From Perkinsus chesapeaki (lineage: Eukaryota; Perkinsozoa; Perkinsida; Perkinsidae), in assembly GCA_013115145.1 (NCBI GenBank), contig JAAPAO010000310.1, forward strand, positions 1 to 40,691: a stretch of DNA of 40,691 nt, given 5' to 3'. Shown here one piece after another: positions 1 through 11,101 of the stretch (its first letter is position 1; each line of letters starts with the position of its first letter). The notes under the pieces were generated by a model, which worked only from the letters and a program-made list of their open reading frames with translations, was not told where the DNA came from and did no database searches. A program made the position numbers and the translations under genes.

Positions 1-1870
1 TTTCCAAGCTGGTTCTGCGCATGAAACGGTTTTCATTAGCTTAGTACGTTAAACCCATGGGCTTTCACTCGAGTGACCAAGGTTCGAATCCCACATCAAA
101 CATTTTTCGTTTTTTCTTTGAAGCCTTCAATGAGGCAGTCTCTATCAATATACAGTACAACACAAGCGAGCTCCGCCCCTTCGCACCGAAGATCTAGTTT
201 TTTAATGTTATTTCTTATTATTAATATTTTGCGATAGATAACGATTCATGGGGAGTCCAATAGATTTCGCGTACTGTAACATAATAATATTAATAAATTT
301 TATTAGTTATTTAAGCAGCTAAGTACTTTATGTTAAATATTTTTTCAAAAGAAAAATGGTGCTGGTGGGATTCGAACCCATGGCAGATACGTCCCTATCA
401 TGTCCGGAGGTCTATTGGCAATGTCACGTCAATGGTGGAATGAGACAGGAGGATACGATACGAGAATGATTGGATGGGGAGGAGAGAATATTGATCAGAG
501 TCTTAGGATATGGCTGTGTGGTGGAGAAATTGTAATAATTTGGGGCGCAGTGACGGAGTGCTCGTAGGGGGGCACCGATTACGATCGACTGTGATGTGAA
601 AATAATATATAAATGGGATGAGGAAGAAGCGGAATAAACATTGAAATTTTTCCTTTGTGGGTATATTAAATACATATATTAGAACATTTATTTATAATAT
701 TATATTTTATATATTATTACCTATTAATTGAATAGTAACCATATATTAAATATACTCTATTTTTAGTTAACGGTGTGCACGCATGCACAAGGCAATATGA
801 TTCCTTTTTTAGGTGAATGCTCCCGATTCCTATGTAGCCCATATGTGGCGAGTTGCCAGCAATCCCAAGACGCGTCCAAAATATACAGTGCCGGGCGGGG
901 CTGTTGTTAATAATAGGTAGAAAGTCACTTGGTGGGGGAATTCAGTGGACTATTAAAATGAGCTTCCGTGAAGGGTGACCTTAGTGGCGCCCGCCGAATT
1001 TTTCAACCAATCCGCGCGTCAACCTAAGATTCCCCTACAGTCTCCTCTTCCTATATAGCTGTATTATCATTCAAAGCATGGAAGTTCACGGAAAGTCCAT
1101 AAGGAGAATTCGAGAAGTAAAAAAACTGTAGCGCAGTCACGGAGAAATATTTTCTTTTTTTTGCCCAAAAAATAAATTGAATATTTGTCAATGAAAATTT
1201 TGATTTCATTGTGATTTGTATCATATTCGGATTTCGCGGTAGTTTCTAGAAAATGTTACTGAGATAGCGAGACTCGATTATCTAGGCGAGCGCTTAATTT
1301 CGTGGCGAATCGTACAGATACCGAGCTGCTTCGGCGTGGTTTGATGATTGGATACAGAAGTTGGAGACTTTCCCGGCGTTCTCGGGTTATGGCACGGGCA
1401 AGAAACAGAAACCGGATATTAGTAGGTTTGAATATGGGATAGTAGGGCACAACATTGACTTGATTTGGGCTGACCTGCTGGTGTTGGGGACTTCAAACTA
1501 GCTCCTTTCCTAAATTCGAGTCGCTCAGTAGACGTTCGGGCCTAAGCAGCGCCAAGTAGGCACAATGACAGCCGTGACTGGGTTGAGTGTACTCTCTTTA
1601 ATAAGTTTTGTCATTACCGCAATAGCTCCGATTTTAGATCTGTTGTTGGTATTGAAATCAAATTATTGTATATAGTTGGTGAAAGACAGTGAACGCTGCG
1701 GGGATTGAATATGTTTTTGTCAGGCAATATTTTAGAAGTGAAAGAGCGACTGAAATGTAAACCGTTTGCATGGTTTTTGTACAGGTAATTTTTTGGAAAA
1801 TTTCGGAAAATTTAGAAAAGTTTTCCGCTTCAGATTCAGAGCCCTTTACTTTGATGCTGGTCTGGTCCCA
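1..1870. other. No gene seen; tRNA-like box B remnants
   Basis: No open frame here looks like a gene. Two stretches carry a tRNA-like internal promoter box B. The first is on the plus strand at 81-91, with a box-A-like sequence at 37-48 and a T-run just after. The second is on the minus strand around 361-385 and has a 4-bp T-stem. In neither case could I pair an acceptor stem, so these are not called as tRNAs. A CGTGGCG motif at 1296-1308 resembles the inverted-repeat family found in introns further right. Confidence 0.4.
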
Positions 1871-1925
1871 AGTGAAGTTTTCCATTTACGTGATGAGAAC
1901 TCTGGTATGTGCTTGGAAGCGCGAG
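1871..1925 (+). pseudogene. Isolated ricin-B lectin-like exon
   Basis: This frame reads SEVFHLRDENSGMCLEAR and is followed directly by a GTAAGA donor. It resembles SEFALRDGNWCLDVNEEG, part of the lectin gene's exon at 9766-9836, with the shared F-x-L-R-D and C-L signature of a ricin-B/beta-trefoil repeat. I found no continuation in phase downstream and no start upstream. It may be a relic of a lectin gene or a far-upstream exon of the gene at 7898-11101. Two minus-strand genes lie between, so a relic is more likely. The similarity is seen; the status is inferred. Confidence 0.35.
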
Positions 1926-2409
1926 GTAAGAAAACTGGTAGGGAGAAAATCAGCAATGAAAATTTGGATCAACATTATTGCGGCAGTGGCATGCGCAACG
2001 GGGACGATGTTGCGCAGCAGCTGCTGCTGCTGGAGGGCCTATCTATGCTGTAGCTATTGGACCCGGAGTCCGGGTCCCGGACCAATGATAGAAAAGCTGG
2101 TTCACAATATCTTCGCCCTTGAGACCATAGTGAGCTTTACGATCGCCTCAAATGTTATTGGTCAACACCCGCTCGATAGAGCTCCAGCCAAAAGCGAAAA
2201 ACCAAGCAGACTTTGCATCATTCGTATGTTTCAGTGGTGTTACAGGGAGAAATTTTGGTATTAAGTGGAAAAATTTGAGGATAATTTCATAGAATTCTTG
2301 TCGATTTTATACCTGCCAACAAGGTGTCACGGTCACTCGGTGGGGAAGTTTTTTCGGGCTGTTTGAGGGCATTGTGGAAATGTTCCGACTTCCCAGCACA
2401 GCGTCGAGT

Positions 2410-3530
2410 CGATTGAGTAATAATGCTTACCAGCCTATTAGTGGCGGAGCGAAATAATGGCAAGATAAATAACTGATGTGTCGAGTTATTGAACTCCGGT
2501 GCACACTGTCAACTAACACTACTGTTTGGTCGTATTGGCAGAGGTAATGAGAGCATTGCTCCAAGGAACGGGGTTTACTCAACTTGAATCAACTCGAGAC
2601 ATACAAAACATATAAGGATTACTGTTATAAGCTTATATTAGATCAACTCGGTCAGACTGGGATAGTTGTTCTAAATGGTAGAAGGGCAGATTGTGCTAAT
2701 GTCCCTGTTAAGCAGAAGCTCTGTCGGAGAACCATCTGAAGCTAATGATCCCAAGACTGCTTGCGTGTAATCAGAAGGAGAGGATAAAAAGCCTATAATC
2801 GTCGACTAGCAACACATGACTCAGGAATATTGTTAGCAAATATTATGTCAACCGGCTAGCCTAAGTTTCATTTTGCTTATGGAGTATGAAATCTTGACCC
2901 GAGATCTCTGTGTCCAGAGTACCCGCGTCGCTCTCAGCTACGAACTGTCCTAGATCCCCCGGGCCAAGTGGGGTTCGGGCGTAAGCTGGGCATATCTTAG
3001 GAAACTTTTCCAGCATATCCTTGTACTCGTCCGAGTCCAGAGGCAGAGATAGAATAGCTTCCGGCTCATCTGGATCGATTACTGTAAATCCATGTGGTCA
3101 AATGGTTTGATGCTGCCGCCACAGGTGAACGTTATCTGCATACTCTTGGTGGGGGAGTCGACAACAACCCTGATGTTTATGAATGGCTTGTTCACGGTGT
3201 AATTGTATGTACCATCGTACGGTGGAGGTGGATTAACTTGTAGACTCCTTGATCCGTACTCCTTGAAGGTATAACCAGAAGCATGGTCCAATCCGATCGC
3301 AATGAAAATGGCCGATAAATTCATTTGAAAGGTTGAAAGCTGAACACCATGTAAATAACAAGTTAGAATCAAAGATAGAACTCAGATAATCAACTGCTTA
3401 GCTTTAGCGAATCTCGCCAAAGCTGCATCCTTTCGACGGCTCCGCGGGAGGCAGCTGATGTCTCCAATTTCTGGTCGTTTCCGAAAGCGGTTCTGCAAGG
3501 TTTCCGAAGTAGGCAGTTTCTTGAGTCGAG
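2410..3530. repeat. Left unit of a diverged tandem duplication
   Basis: This unit matches 5095-6310 in order and orientation. It begins with a block sharing 'GTGTCGAGTTATT' and 'AACTAACACTACT', then carries the broken PYDGTY gene (2861-3324). It ends with a block around 3452-3525 that matches 6214-6303 ('TCTCCA.TTTCTGG', 'GCGGTTCT', 'TTCGAAGTA'). The offset is about 2.69 kb. The copies have diverged well beyond what an assembly artefact would give. Confidence 0.6.
2861..3324 (-). pseudogene. PYDGTY-family secreted protein, frameshifted
   Basis: On the minus strand an ATG at 3324 opens a hydrophobic leader (MNLSAIFIAIGLDHASGYTF), then PPPPYDGTYNY, FINIRVVV and MQITFTCGGS. The frame then runs into a stop near 3079. 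A different frame takes over directly and continues with family sequence (LDSDEYKDMLEKF, CPAYARTPL, GPGDLGQFVAE, TLDTEIS) to a stop at 2861-2863. Aligned to the intact copy at 26841-27341, one small indel near 3080-3095 explains the break. Either this is a young pseudogene or the assembly has an error. The intact homologues have no known function. If expressed, the protein would be secreted. Confidence 0.75.
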
Positions 3531-5094
3531 TATTTCGAATACCACATGAGTTACGTAGGCTAGCAGCGCTGGTTGTCTGCCCCATGTTTTGCCAAACGCA
3601 AGAACATGCAGTTAGGGGGCGGGACAAGGAGACCACTGGAGCCTCTCGCCATGGCGGGAGGAAGGCTCCCACTCGATCGGACCGACCGTGGGGCATGTGC
3701 CCACGCCATGGGGTGACGGAGAACTACCGCTAAATTCCTGCCATATTCTGTACAGTCATAGCTGTCGTAGATGAACCTTGTTCTATCGAGTTCAATCCCG
3801 AGACTAATCATACGAGACTAACAACGAGTTTTCGGTGACAGTTTTTTGCGCCAGGGTTAGAATTCACGTGACAGCATGTGCAGCACCGTTATTCGCAGAC
3901 TGACTTGCCCAACACTATAGGAGGACTGTGAAAGCATCTTAGCTTGGAAGGGAGGGGTATATGCATAGTCGAGTATTGCCAACACGAACGTTGTATTCGG
4001 TTGTTCCTATTGCTTACATCGTGGGTTCCTGGAGCCCGGCTCCACGGCATGATCTCGCCGCGCCGGTGTCACCGGTAGAGTTTTCATACGAGGTGCTATC
4101 AGAGTTTGGAGCCAGCACTGAATATAAGTATTTTGCAGTATACTCTTTACGTTTCTAACTTGTGCTGATATTTAGGGAACACAATTAGACCCAATGAATA
4201 ATTTAAACCCAATTAGGGCAACACAAACAAAATAGAATACCAAGTTTGGATGATCAGAATCTCATGCGACTCGTGTCACGAGCTGTATCGTACTGGAAGA
4301 ACGCCAAACGGTTTGGTTCAAATCTCGTCTGACAATTTGTAAGCTACACAAGGACTTATTATCCAATGATTGATCATCATTCAATTCATCGACCAGGTCG
4401 ATGACACAAGTGGCCGAACGAGTGGTGAATGCAGGTCGATTCGACCTCACGACTCGTCTTTAACGAGGGATATGCCCCGCGGTCATTTCACTTGTCTTCA
4501 GTCGACTGATTCAACTCAATACGCAACACAAATTGTGTTGTGTACTGAGTTAATTTGTATTGCGTTAGACAGTACTTTGGAACAGCCTTTTAAAAGTCAG
4601 AGAAATAGCTGCTATTAACGGTAACGAAGATCCCGTACAAAGAATAAGTGGTGTTCCAAGATCAGGGATCATTTCCCTGTTGGCCTGAGTTAGACTGTTC
4701 CAGATGGGGCAGGGTCATATTATGAAATTCAAATACGCCCTCGTTAGACCATCTAGTTTTATTGAAGTGGATTTAAATACTACAAATATAATGAAAGTTC
4801 TCCAATAACCGGTTTGCGTAAGGCTCTGAGCGAGCCCCGTGGAGCTAATGTCGATCAGCAGGAACCTCGACCAGAATCGTATTGAGAAGTAGAATGTCTC
4901 ACTCGTTGCTTCGTACTTTGACAAAACCTCCAGATCAGGTCAGACCAGGCCGCAAGGCTCCCGCGCGCGCGAGGGAGGACTGCCGCCGAAGGCCCCCAAA
5001 CGAGCTTGCCTGCATCGTGCGTGCAGGAAATCTTCGAGAAAGAGGGTAAAATATCGCGACACTTTTCAGAACAGTCACGATTCAGTACTAGTAC
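3531..5094. other. No supportable gene
   Basis: Only short frames are present on either strand, without splice-linked continuation or family resemblance. Nothing in this stretch supports a gene, RNA or mobile element. Confidence 0.5.
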
Positions 5095-6310
5095 TTGCCA
5101 GTCTATTATTGACCGCGAACGTCGAAACGGAATAATGGCAGCGCCATCATGGCAAGGTAGAGAAGTGATATGTGTCGAGTTATTTCACTCCGGATCCCAC
5201 TGTTAACTAACACTACTCGGAAATGCTGTCTGGACTCAAGTGGAGAACTACTAAGTCTCATGATCTCTTATATAAATCCTCATTCAGTCAAGTTAAGGCG
5301 TCGTAAAAACGGGTCATTGGGCCAGTATGCGTGCACCAGCACACACGCGCAACAAAAGGGAGCAGCTCTACAATAGAGCTGACGAATAATACTCGCCACC
5401 CAACATTGTAACTTGCTGTAACCGACCATTCTTTATTCTATCATGGGAAAAGATAACAAAGGAAAGAGTTGGACAGAACCATTGCACTTCAATGCTGCAA
5501 TTTTCACGAACTTAATGAGCGACATTTCGTGAACCATTTGACATGACTACTCTATAACTACCATATGCAGCAGGTGCAACTTCAAATAGGATGTCATGCT
5601 CTCGACTCCTTCTTTAGATCGACTGGAGCGTAGCCGAGGTTTGTAGACAGAATATGGTCGGCCATGTTAGCTACGAATTCCCCCAGATCACCCTTGTTCA
5701 GCGGTAGATCAGGGAAATCTGGGCAGAACCTAGTGAACTTCAGCAGCATATACTTGTACTCTTCAGACTCCAGATCGAGATCTAGACTGGTCTCCAACTG
5801 AGCTGGATTATGTTCCTCGAAATGGAAGGTGTGGTGATATTTTCCACCGTCACACTCGAACTTAATAAGCATAGTCTCATCGGCAGAATTGACAGCAATG
5901 ACAAGGTCCAGGTGAGGGTGCACCTCGCTGTAGGAGTATGTACCATCATAAGGCCGGGTATCTTCAAGTTGTTGAGGATAGCCATACTTCTCATAGGCGT
6001 AACCAGAAGTAAGAATGAACCCCATGAGAAGCATGAGAATAGCCGAGGAATTCATTTGATGGTATGAAAATTGATATGAAGCCCTACAAAGTCATTTGTT
6101 CTCGAAGACTAAAATATAAATCCCCGCTCCCCATAGCCCGGGACGTAGTTTGATAGCTGGGTGCCGCAGCTGTCGAGGAGACGGTCTAATAAAAACAGCT
6201 ATTGTCCCCCTTAACGGTTGTCTCCACTTTCTGGCCGCCACTCCAATGAGACTTGGCACGCGGTTCTCTGCGAAGCCTTCGAAGTAGCCAGCTTGTCAGC
6301 TACTGCCTAG
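5095..6310. repeat. Right unit of the diverged tandem duplication
   Basis: This is the partner of 2410-3530. It holds the intact PYDGTY gene at 5594-6055 and flanks recognisably similar to those of the left unit on both sides, so a whole segment was copied rather than the gene alone. Confidence 0.6.
5594..6055 (-). CDS. Small secreted PYDGTY-family protein
   Basis: This is an intronless 153-aa protein. Residues 1-20 (MNSSAILMLLMGFILTSGYA) form a typical signal peptide, so the protein probably enters the secretory pathway. Family landmarks follow: RPYDGTYSY near residues 34-42, a strand-like stretch (LDLVIAV), MLIKFECDGG with one conserved cysteine, a central ESEEYKYMLLKF segment with FCPDFPDLPL, and KGDLGEFVA near the C-terminus. 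The ATG at 6055 is the first in frame and precedes the signal peptide directly. Paralogues in the window lie at 26841-27341 (intact), 2861-3324 (frameshifted) and 6599-6844 (fragment). The molecular function is unknown. A host- or surface-directed role would be inference only. Confidence 0.85.
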   Translation of the reverse strand: MNSSAILMLLMGFILTSGYAYEKYGYPQQLEDTRPYDGTYSYSEVHPHLDLVIAVNSADETMLIKFECDGGKYHHTFHFEEHNPAQLETSLDLDLESEEYKYMLLKFTRFCPDFPDLPLNKGDLGEFVANMADHILSTNLGYAPVDLKKESRA

Positions 6311-6598
6311 TTCTCCCACTTGTTGCATGGCTCTCGGCGTAGTCAGAACCTGGAAGCCAGGGCATGAAGCCCTCGCCTTCTAGGGGACAAGAGCTCCTGG
6401 AAGAGCGCGCCGCCGCCGGGAGACAGGGACTCCCTGTCAGGGAGCCTTCGTCCGTTGCACCGTTGGGGATATCAGCTGTCGAATGCGGAACTGAGTGCCC
6501 TGAACTCGCCGTTAACTTCCTCCCGTGGTTTGCACAGTGGTAGGTCATCTATGAATGCTGCGATGTAAACGTTCATCCCAAGATGAACGGTAGGAGAT

Positions 6599-6844
6599 TT
6601 ATTTGAGGGGAAAGGATGAGCGGGACAAATCTTTTAGCAATTGATTCAGCATATCGTTGTCCTCGTCTGATCCCGGAAGCACGCAAAGAAGAGCGCACCA
6701 CTCAGATCGAGTAAGTAGAGTGAAATTGAAGGTGCGGTCATATGGTTTGCCACCCTTGGTACAGCTAAACTTGACAGGTAGTCTCGGTGAGATTTTTGAC
6801 AAAAGCCGTAATGTATGAGTACGGCTTGCACCCGGGTGTGACAT
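6599..6844 (-). pseudogene. PYDGTY-family fragment
   Basis: The minus-strand frame contains LPVKFSCTKGGKPYDRTFNF, then DEDNDMLNQLLKDL. These match the central part of the family (ITFTCG..RPYDHIFNF and LDSDDYKDMLKQF). There is no signal peptide, no PYDGTY start block and no PGDLG C-terminal block. Similarity begins near 6785, and sequence before that is unrelated. It is best read as a truncated relic next to the intact gene at 5594-6055. Confidence 0.6.
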
Positions 6845-7897
6845 ACCAGTGAGCTTTATTGTCTACCTTCTCTTGGAGTGAGCTTATGGAGCGCAGCTTG
6901 TGTGAGTGGCTGCTGCTATCCCCATCGCTGCTGCAACTTAGGCAAGACTGACCATCTTAAGTCTATGGCAACTGTAATGCAATACTCCATTTGATATATC
7001 GGTCTCCCGCATCGCCATTCAGCGACTCGCCAGGAGAGCTTGAGGCAAGCCATAGCTATGGACGAGCGACCTGTTCCGGATAAATGACCTCGCGATCTAT
7101 AGTTGTGCTCGTCCGAATATAAAACTGGCTTCTTATTTGAAAAGCTAATTTGATTTGACCCATCCATTAGAGTAGCTTGTCTCACATTTAGGGCAGTGGC
7201 TACTGCGACATGACTATCCCTGAATAAGTGAAGCTTTCCGGTGACCACAGTACGCGCGATCTAAAGTGCGGGTTTTGTGTCACCGGCATAACTTCTCGAC
7301 CAGACTACATGTCGACCTGAGATTTTGCACGGGCACTCTCCTAATATAGTTTTAATGTTAAAATGCTCCCCAGGTTAAGTTTTCTAAAATCGATTCTCGC
7401 TGCAGTTTTTTCCCATGCGCAAATGCCAGTCCAGGGTAAAACGGTTTCAAGTACCCGGATCGGCTCCGTAGTTAACTAGACGAGGGTGGAAAGATAATAA
7501 CCCCACACGTTCATTCTACACCGTTCCTTACACAGCTGACCTTTCATGAGGGCTCAGGAATAGCCTGGGAGTTGGCTTTCGCTCTTCCCCCTCATGTCTC
7601 GAATCCCATTGACATACCTCGGTCTACTGAGTAGAGGGTTAGATGTTTGCATTGAGTTTTAATACTTATCAATAAACTCTGGTGTCAATTCTAAGCCTTC
7701 GTTTTTCTAACCTGCATAGCAAATTTTTGGAACCGGACTTCATCCAGCCCGTCACGGGCTGCCCGTGCACTCAAGGCGCGTGCGGCAGAATCCGGGTACT
7801 ATTCGGTACTCTGCCTGCTGCAACCGAATCAGTTTATATATGTTACTAAACTTTAGATAGCACTAGGGTTAGCGAGTCCATGGTTCCGATTCATCAG
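6845..7897. other. No gene assigned; may hold 5' exons of the lectin gene
   Basis: The lectin gene that follows must start upstream of 7898, because its first recognised exon begins two bases into a codon. I could not identify an initiating exon here with confidence. A plus-strand frame near 7707-7795 is open but shows no lectin signature. No other gene is supported. Confidence 0.35.
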
Positions 7898-10800
7898 ATG
7901 CTACTGACGTGGTTCTAACGCAATGCTCGGAGAGCTCCAAGGGACAGCTCTGGCACAGAGGGAATCGCGATGGGAAGAAATGCTGCTCAGGCTTCCGGTA
8001 AGGGAGATATTTGTACCGACAATTTCAATTAAAAAAATCGCTGGAGTTCGGGTTTTGACGGGCTTGCCTCCCCGGACTGTACGCTGTTCATTATTCAGCA
8101 GCTATCCTTTATGGATCGATGAGCAAATATGAGAATTTGATAGACCTGCGTCGTGGTTGTCAGGAACTGGAACACGGATCAGTGCATATCGGCTGGGGGC
8201 CTCGGAGATGGGTTGAAGACTTACACGTGTAGCACCTACGGTGAATTCTGGGATCAATGGATCAAGCTGGATAATAAACAACTGTAAGGAAAAATGAAAA
8301 ACTTAATTATTTCCATGTGACTCTTTGGGGGTCTTCAACTGCATGCGGAAAAGATTTTTTTGGTCGCCTAGATCGACTGGGCAGGATTATTAAATTGTGA
8401 TTTAGATGGTCGTCGGCCCACAGCCAAGGCGAAGTGCATTTTTTTCTGAAAGCTCTTCATGTTTTTTTCAAAAATGCTCGGTGTTAAGTGCGGCTTTTCT
8501 CTGCCGTTTTATAGCGATATTTATCTGCCCTCGCGGAAGGTGCTCCTCAAAGATCAGATATTGCTCTCAGGATTTATTAGAGATTCCTGAACATGTCTCT
8601 AGAGGAGCCAAGAAAGCGTCGAATTTCGTATTCCTTCTGGGAAATTATGTCTCCCTGGTCTCCACATCGTTGATAACCTTTGTTGTTGTTGTTGTTGCTG
8701 TTGTTGAATCCTTTTCGCTTTTTTAGGAAATTATATTCTCAAAATCCTCGTGGTCGGAGTGGCTGCATCGGTGCTGAGCGAGAAAAAGGCGCTGAGGTCA
8801 CGATTGAGGACTGCGGCGTTCCCGGCTACAGACAAAGCTTCAGGGTGGGTATCTTTGCGCACTCGAAAGATTTTACAAGCGGCGTATCTTAGGTTGACCG
8901 GGAAACTGGAGGAATTATTGAAGTTGGCTCCGGTGAATGCCTTACTGCATCTCACGACCATTTTGAGTTGCTGCCCTGCGAGATCGACCCTGAATCGGGC
9001 AAGGTGAGCCCAGTCATGATTAATTTAGCGCGCGCCCGGGTGATCGATTGTACCAGGATACCGGTGTAGTAGTGATCGACGTCATTTTTTGTACACGGTC
9101 GGATATAGTCACGGCAGCGGTTATAGGTCGATGCGTCTCTAATGGCCAACGTCTATAAGATTTTTATATTGCGACTATAGTAAGATTCAGAAGTGAAGCG
9201 AATGTGAAACTGTCATAGGCTCCTAGTGTTTTCTAAGTGATAGACGAAACATGAACAGTGAAACGGCCAGTGATGGAATCGATCACCTGATCGATATGCG
9301 TTCAGGTTTTCGGTGAACAAGCCATCACCTTCACGGAGTTGAAGAGCAATCGATATCAACTTCGAGCCAGCGAAGTGGGGGAAGTGCCGCTTTGCGCGGA
9401 CAGTTCATCTGGAACGAAATTAGTTCTTTACTCGTGTTACAACCCAAAGGTAGGACTTTGACGTAAAAAGCGCGCGCCCAGTTGATCGATTAGATGAGAA
9501 ACAATAATCAAGAATGGGAGTTCCTGGAAAGGTTTTCTGATTTGGGATCGAATATCAAGTTTGGTGGGACGAAGTGTATGTCGGTTTTAGCTGGTGCGAA
9601 GACAACTCGGAAGGTAGGTATACAATCGATCACGTGATCGATTATGTGTATCAGGTATTCTACGACACTTGTGTGACTAATAATGGACTCCCCAAACCGG
9701 GTCAAAGGTTTGAGAAGGATTATTCAGGTAAATCGATTGCGCGATCGATTTGTATTTTTTTCTAGATTCTAAGTCTGAATTCGCCTTGCGGGACGGTAAC
9801 TGGTGTTTGGATGTAAATGAGGAAGGAGGAGTCCAAGTAGGGAGAATTTTTCCACTGGAAAAATTCATTTCTAAAATTTATACTTTTTTGCAATACTTGT
9901 AACGTATTCTGTTATTTTTTGCCTTTCTTCTATGGTCTGTTTCCTTGCTATTGCGGGAACAATTCCGATCTTTTGAAATTCAAGAATTCAATCCTTACGA
10001 TTTCTTTGCTCCATGGGTGCCAAGTTTCGAGTAATCGATCACGCGATCGATTATCGTATGAGGATGTGTTGATCAGGTTGCCTCTTGTGATGGCTCCAGC
10101 TCACAAAAATGGCGGAGCGAAGCTGATCAAATTTCCGCTCTCGTGAACATCGAAACTTCGATGTGCCTACAGGGAGACAAGGATGGTGATTTATCTATGT
10201 AAGCAGGTTGAATGACCGCGCGCCACGAAATATAAGCATTAGGCGATTGATAAGAGCGTATTGTTTTTTGCAAGATTTTGTGGCGCGCAAGAATGTGCAT
10301 TCAGTGTTTTTTCATGGGAAAAGTTTTGGGAATTTTCATTTTCCAGGTCATCATGCTCGTTTTCGCCTGGAGATTCTCAAAGATGGAATCTGGCTGAAAA
10401 CCTTGTTAGAGGCGGTGAGGAGGATGCGTGTATCGATTACAAACCGGTAAGATTATTAACTATTAATTATTTATGAACTATTAATTATATATCAATTATT
10501 AATTATTTATCAACTATTAATTATATATCAACTATTAATTATATATCAATTATTAATTATTTATCAACTATTAATTATATATTAACTATTAATTATATAT
10601 TAACTATTAATTATTTATCAACTATTAATTATGTTTTGACTATTAATTGTTTATCAACTATTAGTTATATATCAACTATTAATTATTTATTAACTATTAG
10701 TTATTTATTATTTTTCAATTATCAACAATTAGATCCACTTTCTCTTCAGGCATTCCCGTGAGAAACCTCTTAAGAAATGTTAATATTTTTTTGACGTTTA

Positions 10801-11101
10801 ATACTAGTTTCATAGTTCTCATCGAGAATTAATTTCGTGGCGCGGTGAAAAAGCATTATTATTGTTAGGTCCGAACGACACCGTTAAGCGTTGTCTCATG
10901 CCCTCGAGCAAGATCAATTAAATGGAGCATATATGAACCATTCGTAATAGCTAATGTTCGATATCGATCACGTGATCGATTTGGTTTTAGGAGCCTTTGG
11001 AGACTAGGTTGTACCGCGAGGCTCGCGGAAAATACCCGAAATTGCTTGCAGGAGAGGTTTCCCATACAGACGCTCCCGAAGGGAATATTATTGAAGTATA
11101 A
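7898..11101 (+). CDS. Multi-repeat ricin-B/beta-trefoil lectin protein, 5' partial
   Basis: Exons are 7898-7997, 8164-8283, 8727-8844, 8893-9003, 9306-9449, 9494-9613, 9655-9727, 9766-9836, 10077-10198, 10347-10446 and 10991-11101. Intron phases agree at every junction and give about 395 codons to a TAA stop. The protein is a chain of carbohydrate-binding-type repeats. Signature pieces, in order, are DVVLTQC..GQLW, DQCISAGG..YTC..DQW, SGCIGA..VTIEDC..RQSF, SGECLTA, LCADSSSGTKLVLYSC..NQEW, KCMSV..YDTC..QRF, WCLDVNEEGGVQVASCDGS, SQKW, SMCLQGDKDG and SPGDSQRWN..DACIDY. That gives at least seven QxW/F-type units, or two to three trefoils. Known family members bind glycans. No catalytic domain is visible in the recovered part, so the role is unknown. 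The last exon lacks lectin motifs, and an alternative final exon is possible at 11651-11707. The initiator exon and any signal peptide were not found. Confidence 0.85.
8681..8706 (+). repeat. TTG microsatellite in lectin intron
   Basis: A short run of TTG units with one CTG lies in the intron 8284-8726, close to its acceptor. No function is suggested. Confidence 0.8.
9277..9296. repeat. Intronic palindrome, degenerate copy
   Basis: ATCGAT arms surround CACCTG inside the 302-nt lectin intron 9004-9305, ten bases before the acceptor. This is a one-base variant of the perfect 20-mer at 9624-9643. Confidence 0.75.
9624..9643. repeat. Intronic palindrome AATCGATCACGTGATCGATT
   Basis: This perfect 20-bp palindrome lies inside the 41-nt lectin intron 9614-9654, ten bases after the donor and eleven before the acceptor. 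In RNA it could fold and bring the splice sites together. The identical 20-mer occurs at 14106-14125 in a DDB1 intron. Confidence 0.9.
9730..9751. repeat. Intronic palindrome, centre variant
   Basis: Arms AAATCGAT and ATCGATTT surround TGCGCG inside the 38-nt lectin intron 9728-9765. The left arm begins two bases after the start of the GT donor. This is the shortest intron in the reconstructed genes. Confidence 0.85.
10032..10053. repeat. Intronic palindrome, centre variant
   Basis: Arms TAATCGAT and ATCGATTA surround CACGCG in the 240-nt lectin intron 9837-10076. Confidence 0.85.
10218..10288. repeat. Intronic inverted repeat GCGCGCCACGAAAT
   Basis: The arm at 10218-10231 pairs with ATTTTGTGGCGCGC at 10275-10288. 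The only mismatch would be a G-U pair in RNA. The 43-nt loop and both arms lie inside the 148-nt lectin intron 10199-10346. The arm sequence recurs at 10831, 11109, 17095 and 17301. Confidence 0.8.
10452..10729. repeat. AT-rich 18-bp minisatellite in lectin intron
   Basis: About 15 units of roughly AACTATTAATTATTTATC are arranged in tandem inside the intron 10447-10990. Variation is mostly TATATATC versus TATTTATC. It contributes most of that intron's length. Confidence 0.9.

Noticed and set aside
37-103. Possible tRNA on the plus strand (box A and box B both present)
   Set aside because: The T-stem pairs at only two positions and no acceptor stem can be formed.
355-430. Possible tRNA on the minus strand with a good box B and 3' half
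   Set aside because: The T-arm is plausible, but the 5' acceptor strand and D-arm do not match. It is at best a pseudo-tRNA or SINE relic.
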